Shown: in pieces, positions 1 to 7,993 of the stretch | Numbering within the stretch: position 1 is the stretch's first letter | Layout of the letters: the number at the start of each line of letters is the position of its first letter | Source: Gammaproteobacteria bacterium | GTDB lineage: Bacteria; Pseudomonadota; Gammaproteobacteria; Steroidobacterales; Rariloculaceae | DNA: 42,417 nt | NCBI GenBank assembly: GCA_017577365.1 | Contig: PKRJ01000029.1 | Span: 1 to 42,417, forward strand | Direction: 5' to 3' | Notes under the pieces: model-generated | Told to the model about the DNA's origin: nothing | Databases searched by the model: none | What the model saw: only the letters and a program-made list of their open reading frames with translations | Position numbers and translations under genes: made by a program

Positions 1-174
1 GGTCAGCACGTGTCCCATGATCACTTCGTCGACGGCGGCGGGGTCGATGCCCGAACGCTTCAGCAACGCGCGGATCACGGTCGCGCCGAGCTCCATGGCG
101 GGAATCTGCGACAGCGCGCCCTGGAATTTCCCTATCGCGGTTCGGGTGGCACCGACGATCACCGCTTCACGCAT
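1..174 (-). CDS. Thiolase (acetyl-CoA acetyltransferase), N-terminal part only
   Basis: The reverse strand encodes 58 residues starting MREAVIVGATRTAIGKF and running off the window edge. The pattern 'VIVGATRTAIGKFQGAL...MELGATVIRALLKRSGIDPAAVDEVIMGHVL' is the typical N-terminus of the thiolase family, which condenses or cleaves acyl-CoA units in beta-oxidation or acetoacetyl-CoA formation in the cytoplasm. The catalytic cysteine lies further in and outside the window, so activity and subtype cannot be judged. It is divergent from the LysR gene at 356, separated by about 180 bases, the usual arrangement of a LysR regulator and its target. Regulation by that protein is inferred. Confidence 0.88.
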   Translation of the reverse strand, partial: MREAVIVGATRTAIGKFQGALSQIPAMELGATVIRALLKRSGIDPAAVDEVIMGHVLT

Positions 175-355
175 CGCTCGCCTCCGTTCACAGCGTCATT
201 TCCGGCACCTCGTCGGGAACCAGGAGCTGTCGACTCTCTTGTCGAAGCCTGTCATTCGTCCTCCCCCGAGAATCGCGCCCTCGAAGCTTGCCGCCCTATG
301 TTCCACCTGTTAAGTTTGATTTTCTTGAGGATTATTCCGCTTCATAAATCAATCG

Positions 356-1267
356 ATGACGCCCCGCCAGCTGCAGGCCTTCGCCGCCGTCGCACAGACT
401 TTGAGCTTCGCGCGCGCGTGCGAGCGATTACACATGTCGCAGCCGGCGCTCAGTCTCGCGATCAAGAATCTCGAAGAGGAGCTCGGCGGCAGACTGTTCG
501 CTCGAACGACTCGCCAAGTGCGCCTGACGCCGGAAGGCGCGGCGCTGTTGCCGCAGGCGCTGCAGCTGCTCGCCGATTGGGAAAACGTGCGAGAGCGATT
601 GCGGCAACGGTTCACGCTCCAGCGCGGTCACGTCACGATCGCGGCGATGCCGTCGTTCGCGCAGAACATCCTTCCACGCATCTTGAAGGAGTACCGCGAG
701 CATCATCCGAACGTCGAGGTGACCGTTCACGACGTCATCCAGGAGCAAGTCGTGGAGATGGTCGAGACCGGCCGCGTCGAGGTGGGTTTCGGATTCGAGC
801 CGGACACCGACACGCTCGCCTTCGAACGTCTCTTCGTCGACCGCTTCGTCGCGGTAGTTCCCGCGGATTCGGCGCTCGCCAGCAGGAAGACGGTATCGTG
901 GGCCGAGCTGCTCGAGCACGACTTCATCACGCTGCAGCGGCCCTCCTCGATGCGTCGGCTGCTCGAGGATTCGCTCGCGGCGAAAGGGATGAAATTGCGC
1001 GTGGCGCTCGAATGCCATCAGCTAGCGACGATCAGCCAATGGGTGGCCGCGGGCCTCGGCGTCAGCGTGATGCCCGCGCTGTGCGAGCGGCATGTATCGG
1101 CCGCGGGAGCGCGTTGCGTGCGGCTGTCGCGTCCGGCGGTGCAGAAGGCCGTGGGGCTGATGACCCGACGCGGTCACGAGCTTTCGACGGCCGCGTTCGC
1201 GGTGAAAGCGGCGATGCGGGAGGCCTTCAAGTCGACATCCAAACCGACCCCTCGAATCGACTCGTAG
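356..1267 (+). CDS. LysR-family transcriptional regulator
   Basis: A 303-residue protein of normal LysR length. Residues 1-60 form the winged HTH (MTPRQLQAFAAVAQTLSFARA, then MSQPALSLAIKNLEEELGGRLFART), and the rest is a periplasmic-binding-like effector domain (GHVTIAAMPSFAQNILPRILKEY). The ATG at 356 lies in a distinctly AT-rich stretch (about 305-355) that must carry promoters for this gene and probably for the divergent thiolase gene. By family habit it would bind that gap and control the thiolase operon and itself in response to a small-molecule effector. The effector cannot be told from sequence. No truncation is seen. Confidence 0.93.
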   Translation: MTPRQLQAFAAVAQTLSFARACERLHMSQPALSLAIKNLEEELGGRLFARTTRQVRLTPEGAALLPQALQLLADWENVRERLRQRFTLQRGHVTIAAMPSFAQNILPRILKEYREHHPNVEVTVHDVIQEQVVEMVETGRVEVGFGFEPDTDTLAFERLFVDRFVAVVPADSALASRKTVSWAELLEHDFITLQRPSSMRRLLEDSLAAKGMKLRVALECHQLATISQWVAAGLGVSVMPALCERHVSAAGARCVRLSRPAVQKAVGLMTRRGHELSTAAFAVKAAMREAFKSTSKPTPRIDS

Positions 1268-1323
1268 CGTCGCGGTAGACGGAGGATCTGCAGCGAGGAC
1301 AGAAGAAGCGTCCGCGCGGTAGC

Positions 1324-1668
1324 TCAGAGCGACCGTGACGCGAGGAGCGCGTCGATCCGGGGTTTGAACGCTTCGAAGGGCTGCGCGCCTTGCACCACGT
1401 CGCCGTTGAGCACGAACGTCGGCGTAACGGCGATTCCCAGCTTTGCGGCATCCTGGAGATCTTGGTCCACCTCGGCGCGAGTCTCCTCGTTGAGCACACA
1501 CGATGCGAATTTGTCGCCGAGCCCGATTGATCTTCCCAGCGCGAGCACGGTTTCCGTGCTCGATGATTCTTGGTGCTCCAACAGCCGCCTATCGCCGATC
1601 GGGTCGACCTGGATCGGACCTGCCGGGACGGCCCCGAGAAGGGTGCTTGGACCTGGCGCCGTGCCCAT
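1324..1668 (-). pseudogene. DsbA-like thioredoxin-fold protein, C-terminal remnant
   Basis: The frame ends with 'AAKLGIAVTPTFVLNG', then 'VVQGAQPFEAFKPRIDALL'. This is the cis-Pro loop (VTPT) and final helix of the DsbA/thioredoxin_4 family, periplasmic disulfide oxidoreductases. The preceding helical part (ETVLALGRSIGLGDKFASCVLN) also fits. The N-terminal strand and the CxxC active site are absent. Only about 115 bases separate the frame from the sigma-factor gene at 1785, so there is no room for them. The first 25 or so residues look like read-through. I read it as a 5'-deleted stump that is very unlikely to be catalytic. Confidence 0.7.
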
Positions 1669-1784
1669 GAGCGGGGCGACCAGGTGCCTGCGGGCCCGCC
1701 GCCGAGTGTAATAACCGCGCCCGTTACTCGTATTCGATTGCAGGTCGCCCGGTTTTCGGGCGCCGAGGTACGCCGCGCGGGGCC

Positions 1785-2363
1785 ATGTCGAAGGACGCCG
1801 AGTTCGAGCAGCTGTATGTGCGCCATTACCGGCGGGTGCACGGGCTTTGCCGCCAGCTGCTCGGATCCCATGGCCAGGCCGAGGACGCGGCGCAGGAGGT
1901 GTTCATGCGCGCGTATCGGTCGTTCGACCGCTACGACCCGGCCCAGCCGTTCGAGGGCTGGATCCTGGCCATCGCGGGCAACTATTGCATCGACCTCTTG
2001 CGCCGGCGGACGAAAGAAGCGTCGCTCTTCTCGGACGAGGACGTCGAGCAGCTGGACGCCCCCTCCGAGAGCCCGTCCCCGCTCGGCCTGCTGCTGTCGC
2101 AAGAACGAGTCGGCGAGGTCGGCGAAGCGCTTGCCGCTCTGCCCGAGAAGTATCGAATCCCGCTCGTTCTCGCCTACTACCAGGAAGCAGGCTACGACGA
2201 GATCGCGGCCGCGCTCGGCATCACACGCAATCACGTCGGCGTGCTGATCTTGCGGGCGAAGCAGGCCCTTCGACGCCGGTTGGCGGAAACCGGTCACGAC
2301 GCATCGCGAAACTCGCGGCTCGCGCGGGGCGCGGGCCGCGCGCTCCAAGGAGATCCACCATGA
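1785..2363 (+). CDS. ECF RNA polymerase sigma factor
   Basis: A 192-residue sigma-70 family ECF factor. Region 2 covers about residues 7-75 (FEQLYVRHYRRVHGLCRQLL, AEDAAQEVFMRAYRSFDRY, FEGWILAIAGNYCIDLLRRR). Region 4 covers about 115-170 (ALAALPEKYRIPLVLAYYQ, YDEIAAALGITRNHVGVLILRAKQALRRRL). It directs RNA polymerase to stress-specific promoters. Its stop overlaps the start of the next gene (ATGA at 2360-2363), so it is translationally coupled to a zinc-finger anti-sigma protein. That is the usual layout of an ECF factor held inactive at the membrane until a signal is received. The signal is unknown. Confidence 0.95.
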   Translation: MSKDAEFEQLYVRHYRRVHGLCRQLLGSHGQAEDAAQEVFMRAYRSFDRYDPAQPFEGWILAIAGNYCIDLLRRRTKEASLFSDEDVEQLDAPSESPSPLGLLLSQERVGEVGEALAALPEKYRIPLVLAYYQEAGYDEIAAALGITRNHVGVLILRAKQALRRRLAETGHDASRNSRLARGAGRALQGDPP

Positions 2364-4000
2364 GCTGCCCCAACGAGCTCGAGCTTTCCATGTATGCGGA
2401 CGGCGCGCTCGAGCCGCACGATGCCGCTCGGGTTCGCGCGCATATCCATGCCTGCGCGGTGTGCGCCGAGCGCGCGCTCGCGCTCGCGCAAGAGAAGCAA
2501 GTGCTTCGCGCCGCGTTCATGGCGCAAGAGGCGACAATCCGCGTGCCGTCGTTCCGGCTCGCGCGGGCGAACGGCGGGGCCATGCTCGCCGTGGCGTTGC
2601 TGATCGGCCTCGCGTCGAGCTCGCTCGTTCTGGCCGATCTCCTCGTGCTGCAGCGGCTGCCGCAGCCGCTGCGCTGGTTGAATCCGTTGACGACCGAGAG
2701 ACTCGTCGATCTGTTGCTCGGCCTGCTCGTCACTATGGCTACGGAGGGACGCTCGATGCTGATGTCCACGATCGAAACACTGGCCGGCGCCGCCGCGGTC
2801 GCGCTGCTCGTCGCGTGCGCGATCCTGCTCTCGCGCCGCACCGCTCGTCACGGCGCGGCGATGCTCGCGCTCGCGTTCGCGACGCTTACCGTCGCGCCGC
2901 CGAGCGACGCGCTGGAGATCAGGCGATCCGAGGGCGTGCTGAACGTGCCGGCCGATCAGACCATCGACGACACACTGGTCGCGTTCGCCGAGACCATCGA
3001 GATCGACGGCACGGTAACCGGCGACCTGATCGCGTTCGGCGGCCGAGTCGTGATCCGCGGCAACGTGCAAGGGGACCTCGTCACCGGCGCGCGCGACATC
3101 GAGATACTCGGGACGGTCGGAGCCAACGTTCTCGGCTTCGGCGAGACCGTCTCCGTCGGCCGATCGGAGATCGGCGGGAACCTGTTCGGCTTCGCGAGAC
3201 GCCTGTCGACCAGCGAGACCGGAACGATCGACGGCAATGCGGTTCTTTTCGTCGGCGAAGCATCGATCGGCTCCCCGGTAGGCCGCGACCTTTATGGGTT
3301 CGCCGGCCGGCTCGACGTCAGCGGTGACGTCGGCCGCAACGTCCACGCTTACGCCGAGACGGTGCGCATCTTGCCGCAGACGAAGATCGGCGGCGACGTC
3401 GTCGCTCACGTCGAAGACGAGAGCGCGCTCCAGATCGCACCAGGTGCCATCGTCAACGGCAGCGTTCGCACCGAGATCGACGATGCGCGCCGCGGGCGGC
3501 GCGAGCCCGGCACGGTAACTCGCGTCGGCGAGTTTCTGTGGGGCCAGACGCTGCGTTTCGGCGCGGCGCTCGTGACGGGCCTCCTGTTGCTCTGGCTCGT
3601 TCCGCCGCTCAAGCGCATTTCGCTGGACGGATTCGGCGAGACCGCCACCGCCGCGGGCCTCGGGCTGATCGCGCTCGTCGCCGTGCCGATCATCGCCCTG
3701 ATGACGGCGTTCACGCTGATCGGGCTGCCGATCTCGATCGTCGGCTTCCTGCTCTGGCTCGTCGGGCTCTATCTCGCGAAGATCGTGCTCGCGCACATGT
3801 TCGGGCGGCGGCTGCTCGAGCGGATCGGTAAGCCCGCGCACGGCGCCGTCGCATTGATCGTCGGCCTCGTGCTCGTGCTGATCGCGGTGAATCTGCCGCT
3901 CATCGGCGGCCTGCTGAACTTCCTGCTGACGATCACCGGCCTCGGATTGCTCGTCGTGTTCCTGTGGGACCGCATCCAGGGCAGGCCCCTCACGACCTGA
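2360..4000 (+). CDS. Zinc-finger anti-sigma factor fused to a bactofilin-like membrane protein
   Basis: A 546-residue protein starting at the ATG within ATGA, preceded by AAGGAG at 2347-2352. Residues 1-40 form a ZAS-type zinc finger (C3, H28-x3-C32-x2-C35), the fold that cages ECF sigma factors. Membrane segments follow near 73-98, 138-158 and 165-180. Residues about 190-365 contain short repeats such as 'VTGDLIAFGGRVVIRGNVQGDLVTGA', the right-handed beta-helix pattern of polymer-forming (bactofilin-like) proteins. The C-terminus has about four hydrophobic helices. The anti-sigma role is inferred from the finger and from coupling to the sigma gene. The repeat domain may be the sensor, probably of envelope state. 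Confidence 0.85.
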   Translation: MSCPNELELSMYADGALEPHDAARVRAHIHACAVCAERALALAQEKQVLRAAFMAQEATIRVPSFRLARANGGAMLAVALLIGLASSSLVLADLLVLQRLPQPLRWLNPLTTERLVDLLLGLLVTMATEGRSMLMSTIETLAGAAAVALLVACAILLSRRTARHGAAMLALAFATLTVAPPSDALEIRRSEGVLNVPADQTIDDTLVAFAETIEIDGTVTGDLIAFGGRVVIRGNVQGDLVTGARDIEILGTVGANVLGFGETVSVGRSEIGGNLFGFARRLSTSETGTIDGNAVLFVGEASIGSPVGRDLYGFAGRLDVSGDVGRNVHAYAETVRILPQTKIGGDVVAHVEDESALQIAPGAIVNGSVRTEIDDARRGRREPGTVTRVGEFLWGQTLRFGAALVTGLLLLWLVPPLKRISLDGFGETATAAGLGLIALVAVPIIALMTAFTLIGLPISIVGFLLWLVGLYLAKIVLAHMFGRRLLERIGKPAHGAVALIVGLVLVLIAVNLPLIGGLLNFLLTITGLGLLVVFLWDRIQGRPLTT

Positions 4001-4796
4001 GCGACGCGGGTGTGACCGTGAACGCCGATGGCTCGACTTCGCCGCGCAGGTATCGCCGACGCAAGTCGTCCGGATACCTTTCGATCGCATAGCGCAGCAT
4101 CGTACGCGGCATCTTTCGGTAGCGCGGCCGCAGGAACGCCTCGGCCGCCGCGCGATCTCGCTTGCCGACCTCCCTCAGCATCCAGCCGACGGCCTTATGG
4201 ATGAGGTCGTGAGGGTCCTGCAGCAGCATATCCGCGATGCGCAGGGTCTCGTCGAACGATCCGGCCTTCACGTAGCGAAAAGTCGCCATGATCGAGATCC
4301 GCCTTTCGAAGACCGATGGCGAGCGCGCGAGGCCGTGGAGGAACGTCTTCTTACGGTTCTCGAGATGTCTTCCGACGATATGCTCGGCCGAGCCGTCGAC
4401 GAGGTCCCAGTTGTTCACGCGATCGATGTGGTCGAGGTAAAGCCGGTAGATCGCCTCGCGTTGCTCGGCGTTCCCGCGGTCGTAGGCCTGCACGAGGAGA
4501 AGCAGCGAGAGGAGCCGCGCCTCGTGATACGGCGACACCAGCAGCGCGCGACAGTCGGAGAGCCCGAGCGACCGGTACTTCTTCGCGAGCTTTCGGAGCA
4601 CGGGCACGCGGATCCCGAGGAAGCGGTCTCCGTCGCCGTACTCGCCCGGCCCGGTCTTGAAGAATCGCGCGAGAAAGTCCGCGATCTCCGGATCGGCGAG
4701 CCGCCGTAGCTCCTTCTCGACGGTCTCGTGGCTCGGTGCGGCCGGCCTCGGTCGCGGGCTCGGCGCTCGGCCTCGTCCAGGGTGCACTGGTTTCAA
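3990..4796 (-). CDS. DNA alkylation repair protein, AlkD family
   Basis: A 268-residue HEAT-like all-helical protein of the AlkD family, DNA glycosylases that remove alkylated bases such as N7- and N3-alkylpurines. Family signatures include 'GIRVPVLRKLAKKY', 'VNNWDLVDGSAEHIVG' and 'HKAVGWMLREVGKRD'; the WDLVD aspartate is in the family active-site region. The start is TTG at 4796, favoured because GGAGGAG sits a few bases upstream; the nearby ATG at 4809 is in another frame. The 3' end overlaps the 3' end of the anti-sigma gene on the opposite strand by 11 bases. Residues 1-22 are low complexity. Confidence 0.9.
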   Translation of the reverse strand: MKPVHPGRGRAPSPRPRPAAPSHETVEKELRRLADPEIADFLARFFKTGPGEYGDGDRFLGIRVPVLRKLAKKYRSLGLSDCRALLVSPYHEARLLSLLLLVQAYDRGNAEQREAIYRLYLDHIDRVNNWDLVDGSAEHIVGRHLENRKKTFLHGLARSPSVFERRISIMATFRYVKAGSFDETLRIADMLLQDPHDLIHKAVGWMLREVGKRDRAAAEAFLRPRYRKMPRTMLRYAIERYPDDLRRRYLRGEVEPSAFTVTPASLRS

Positions 4797-4894
4797 ATCG
4801 CTCCTCCATGGACGGTGCGGTGAGCCAAGCCTACGTCACTCCGCCGACGCCGCCCAAACGAGCATGGGCGCGAGCCCGTCGAGCGGCCCCTGAT

Positions 4895-5131
4895 GACCGA
4901 ACGCGAGATGCTTTACTTCGTCCCGCAGCGTTTCTTACTCGCCCGACCACCGAGCGCAACGCCATCGATGCGTTACTCGAGTGGCTGCCGAGCAACCTGC
5001 ATCGCGACTTGACCGTGGAGGCCCTCGCGGCGCGCTGCGCGATGAGCCCGCGGCACTTCGCTCGCGTCTTCGTCGAGCAAACCGAGGTGACGCCGGCCCG
5101 TTTCGTCGAGCGTCTTCGCGTCGCCCGCTGA
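4895..5131 (+). pseudogene. GlxA-type AraC regulator, fragment with the first HTH only
   Basis: The frame shows the linker and first helix-turn-helix of a GlxA-like AraC regulator: 'ALLEWLPSNLHRDLTVEALA', 'MSPRHFARVFVEQTEVTPAR', then 'FVERLRVAR' and a stop at 5131. In intact relatives the sequence continues with the second HTH, and an N-terminal DJ-1/PfpI-like domain of about 180 residues precedes this part. Both are missing. The frame stops exactly where an opposite-strand heme-binding-protein fragment begins, so a deletion or rearrangement joined two broken genes near 5128-5132. It is not expected to bind DNA normally. The upstream limit is approximate. Confidence 0.72.
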
Positions 5132-5399
5132 CGCCTTGGGCGGCTCCGCCGAACACGTCGAGCCCGAGGTTGCTGCGCACACGCCACGCGATCATGTGAT
5201 CGGCGCATGACGTGTCACCGCTCAAGCCGACGGCGCCGATGATGCCCGAGCCGTCGTAGAGGCCGAGGCCGCCTCCGAAGACGTTGACGCCGCCGATCGC
5301 CTGTCCGACGAGCAGATCGCTCGGGGTGCCGAAAGCGTCCGGTGGACCTTCGTAGGCCGCATCGGTATCGACCGGGTTGCTGTGCTGCAGGCCGTACAA
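5130..5399 (-). pseudogene. GlcG/HbpS-like heme-binding protein, C-terminal fragment
   Basis: The reverse strand reads 'YGLQHSNPVDTDAAYEGPPD', 'GTPSDLLVGQAIGGVNVFGG', 'IIGAVGLSGDTSCADHMIAW' and 'RVRSNLGLD'. This is the C-terminal half of the GlcG/HbpS-like family, secreted or periplasmic proteins with heme-linked roles. An in-frame TAG lies immediately 5' of 5399, and no N-terminal half or signal peptide is present. At the other end homology stops at about 5130, where the GlxA stump begins. The family assignment is firm because the 'GDTSCADH' block is diagnostic. The gene is plainly truncated. Confidence 0.72.
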
Positions 5400-5516
5400 C
5401 GGCTAGAGCACGGCCGCGGTCTCGTCGCCGGCTCTCCTACGTGGGCGACGCCGGTCGGCCCGAGCAGGCACGAGAGGTTACCTAATAGTCCGTTCTATTC
5501 CCTAACTCTTGACGCT

Positions 5517-5539
5517 ATAGGGTCCGATATGGACCATAT
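5517..5539. promoter_or_regulatory. Inverted repeat over the start of the HTH gene (candidate operator)
   Basis: ATAGGGTCC-GATAT-GGACCATAT is a dyad with 9-base arms matching at 8 of 9 positions; the inner GGTCC/GGACC arms are perfect. It overlaps the first possible ATG codons of the HTH gene, and a TTGACG (5509-5514) sits just upstream. Binding here would block transcription or initiation, so autoregulation is a reasonable guess. No experiment supports it. Confidence 0.45.
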
Positions 5540-5981
5540 GCGCATGGCTGCGCGTAAGGACTTCTACTCACCGGAAGAGGTCGCGGAACGCTTGGGCCTC
5601 CACGTGCGGACGGTTCGCCGATACATACGAGAAGGAAGACTGAAGGCGTCCCGCATAGGTAAGCAGTACCGCATCGCGGCAAGCGACCTGGACGCCTTGG
5701 CCGGAGTCGATCCCGCTTCCCCATCCGCGGACCGGCGGAGGCGAGTGCTCGTCTCGACAACGGTCGACATCGAAGCGATCGGTCCCGACGAAGCCTATCG
5801 ACTCACGACGGCATTGAGCGGCGCATTTCGCGCCGAAGGTGAGAGCCCTTCCGGCAAGCGCCTCGACTGCATTTACTACGAAGAGCAGGGAAAGCTGAGG
5901 GTCATCGTCAATGGCGAGCTCGAAGCCGCGAACGCGATCCTCGGCTTGATCGCCTTCGTCCTTTCCGACCACAGCGGCTGA
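5529..5981 (+). CDS. HTH (MerR/excisionase-type) DNA-binding protein
   Basis: About 150 residues. An N-terminal winged-helix HTH (FYSPEEVAERLGLHVRTVRRYI, REGRLKASRIGKQYRIAASDLDAL) of the MerR/excisionase 'helix_turn_helix_17' kind is followed by an 80-residue alpha/beta domain (VLVSTTVDIEAIGPDEAYRLT, LDCIYYEEQGKLRVIVNGELEAANAILGLI) that I do not recognise. ATG codons at 5529, 5538 and 5544 are in frame; no strong ribosome-binding site separates them, and the first lies inside a palindrome. It sits 38 bases upstream of a HEAT-repeat gene in the same direction, suggesting a two-gene operon. A phage excisionase role is unlikely because of the extra C-terminal domain and the lack of phage genes. 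Confidence 0.82.
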   Translation: MDHMRMAARKDFYSPEEVAERLGLHVRTVRRYIREGRLKASRIGKQYRIAASDLDALAGVDPASPSADRRRRVLVSTTVDIEAIGPDEAYRLTTALSGAFRAEGESPSGKRLDCIYYEEQGKLRVIVNGELEAANAILGLIAFVLSDHSG

Positions 5982-6019
5982 AGCCCCGACTCGTAGTCAC
6001 GACCGATGGCGACGTAGAG

Positions 6020-6685
6020 GTGCTGCCGATCGACGAGAAGCACGAGAGCTCGGTCGAATCGCGGCTCGTCGCGGGGCTTTCCGCGAGCGACGGATCGACG
6101 CGTCTGCGCACGGCTCTCGCCGTCGGCGCCGATCCGAAACCGAGTTTCGTCGAAACGCTGGTCGCTCGATGCGCGATCGAGCCCGACTTCTTCGTGCGGG
6201 ACATGCTCACGTGGGCGCTGACCCGTTTCCCGCCGGAGCTCACCGTGCCGAGATTGCTCGAGGAACTTCGCTCGGATTGCGCGCAAGCCAGAAGTCAGGC
6301 GTTGCACACGCTGTCCAAGATCAAGGACTCCGCCACGTGGCCCGCGATCACGCGGTCTCTGTTGTGCGACCCCGACGACGAAGTCGCGAGGAGCGCGTGG
6401 CGCGCCGCTGTCGTCCTCGTGCCGAAAGGGCAAGAGAAGGATCTCGCCGAGACGCTGGCCACTCAGCTGGGTCGCGGCGATCGGGAAGTGCAGCTCAGCT
6501 TGAGCCGCGCGCTCGTTGCTCTCGGCGAGGAAACGATCGGGTCGGTTCTTCAAAGAGCGAAGGCGAGCGACGACCCGATCGTCCGCGCGCATGCAATGCC
6601 CACCCAGCGCCTCCTGCGCGACCCGGATGCGGGCTTCGAGCTCGCCGTCGCCGAGGCGAAACGAATCGTCCTACTCGGCAAGTAG
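6020..6685 (+). CDS. HEAT-repeat protein
   Basis: A 221-residue protein, almost wholly helical, with about five repeats of the HEAT type. Examples are 'FFVRDMLTWALTRFPPELTVPRLL', 'ARSQALHTLSKIKDSATWPAI' and 'EVARSAWRAAVVLVPKGQEKDL'. Such repeats act as protein- or phycobilin-like binding scaffolds; no catalytic motif is visible. The start is GTG at 6020, but the frame is open upstream to overlap the HTH gene's stop (reading KPRLVVTTDGDVEVLP), so the real N-terminus could be longer with a non-ATG start. It is the likely operon partner of the HTH protein just upstream. No function is assigned. Confidence 0.8.
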   Translation: MLPIDEKHESSVESRLVAGLSASDGSTRLRTALAVGADPKPSFVETLVARCAIEPDFFVRDMLTWALTRFPPELTVPRLLEELRSDCAQARSQALHTLSKIKDSATWPAITRSLLCDPDDEVARSAWRAAVVLVPKGQEKDLAETLATQLGRGDREVQLSLSRALVALGEETIGSVLQRAKASDDPIVRAHAMPTQRLLRDPDAGFELAVAEAKRIVLLGK

Positions 6686-6739
6686 CGAACGCACCTCGAA
6701 ACAAGGCTGAATCGCCGGCGACGAAGGCGCTACGCCGTG

Positions 6740-7993
6740 CTACGAAGCCTTGCGGCTCGCAAGGGCCACACGCGGCAGGAGCACGCGCTCTACGATCGAA
6801 GGCCACGTGAAGAGCTTGGCCGTCGACCGCCCCGCTTGCCGGATGGCGCGAGCCCGCAGCGGCGCCGCCCGCAGCGCGCCGAACATGCCGAGGAACTCCT
6901 CCGGCCGGTCGGTCTCGAGCACCAAAGCGTTCCGTCCGGGCAACGCGTAGTCTTCGCCCGTGCAGCCCGTGCAAGCGAGGCCGCCCGCGGCCATCGTCTC
7001 GAGGCCGACGAGCCCGAAGGGCTCGCGGCCGCTGTTCGCGAGCACCGCGTCGGAGCTGCGGAACAGCAAACGCCGCGCATCGGCATCGACGTGCGACAGG
7101 AGGTTTACGACGTCGACGTCCTCCGGAATGTCGCGCATAGCATCCAGCATCCCGTCGATGCCGGGCATACGCCATGCCCGGTCGATCCTACACAAGCCGA
7201 GGTCGCTCATCGCCTGTAGCACTTCGCGACCATGCGCCTCCGCGCCGCCTCTGGCGATCAACAGCGGGCGCCAGCCGGCTCGCTTCATCGCGGCCACGAT
7301 CTCGACGGCGGCGAGCCAACGCTTGTCGGGATCCCAGCGCGCCATCTTGAAGACCACCGTGCGGTCGCGAAAACGCCGGCGCAGCGCGTTGCAGGCGGCG
7401 CCGGGAACGGGCTCGAACGCGTCGTCCGGAAGGCCGTTCGGCACCACCAGCGCCTCCACTCCGAGCAACGCCATCTCGTGTTTCATGTAGCGGCTGACGG
7501 TCGTGATGACCGCCGCGCTCGTGAGCCGCGCCCAGTCGATCTTCTCGAAGCCGAACGAGTTGTTCGCATTCCAAAGCAGCGTCACGCGGTCACGAATCCC
7601 GCGCTGGCGCAGAAGCCAATCGAGATGGATGACGCTGTGCGCGGTGTGCCACTCTTCGGCGAGCACGACGGCGCGCGCGCCGCGCCGCACCGCGGGCAGC
7701 AGCACTTCGTCGACCAGATAAGGCGGGAGGCTGCGCGAGTAGTCCTCGTGCTTGCCCCATTCCCCGTCGTATACGCCGCCCGGGTGGTAGCGACTGATCC
7801 ACTGCGCCCAACGGTGCAGATGCAATTGTCCGTCGTCCTCGTGGCCGGGCAGCTCGGGATCGCCGACGAACCACAAGTGAGTATCGAAGCCGAGATCCGC
7901 GAGCGTTCGCGCCAAACCGTCCGCCCGTGTAGCGAGGCCGCCGGCGCGCGCGTATGGATCCGGCCCTTCGAAGGAGAGGATGTGGAATTGCAT
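6740..7993 (-). CDS. GT4-family glycosyltransferase
   Basis: A 417-residue GT-B fold glycosyltransferase. The N-terminus 'MQFHILSFEGPDPYARAGGLA' is the starch/glycogen-synthase-like acceptor-side start, with the GGLA loop. The C-terminal half has 'FKMARWDPDKRWLAAVEIVA' and the donor-binding block 'NSGREPFGLVGLETMAAGG' (E-x7-E type). It transfers a sugar from an activated donor; substrate and product are unknown. I chose ATG 7993 because homology begins there. An upstream ATG at 8080 would add 29 residues resembling a lipoprotein signal, unlikely for this cytosolic class. It stands alone, convergent with the HEAT-repeat gene. Confidence 0.85.
   Translation of the reverse strand: MQFHILSFEGPDPYARAGGLATRADGLARTLADLGFDTHLWFVGDPELPGHEDDGQLHLHRWAQWISRYHPGGVYDGEWGKHEDYSRSLPPYLVDEVLLPAVRRGARAVVLAEEWHTAHSVIHLDWLLRQRGIRDRVTLLWNANNSFGFEKIDWARLTSAAVITTVSRYMKHEMALLGVEALVVPNGLPDDAFEPVPGAACNALRRRFRDRTVVFKMARWDPDKRWLAAVEIVAAMKRAGWRPLLIARGGAEAHGREVLQAMSDLGLCRIDRAWRMPGIDGMLDAMRDIPEDVDVVNLLSHVDADARRLLFRSSDAVLANSGREPFGLVGLETMAAGGLACTGCTGEDYALPGRNALVLETDRPEEFLGMFGALRAAPLRARAIRQAGRSTAKLFTWPSIVERVLLPRVALASRKAS

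Noticed and set aside
2294..4090. 598-residue minus-strand open frame
   Set aside because: Antisense of the anti-sigma/bactofilin-like gene; extreme Arg/Glu/Asp bias and no motif.
5529..5981. Phage excisionase interpretation of the HTH protein
   Set aside because: The HTH type is shared with excisionases, but no integrase, attachment repeats or phage genes are seen nearby.
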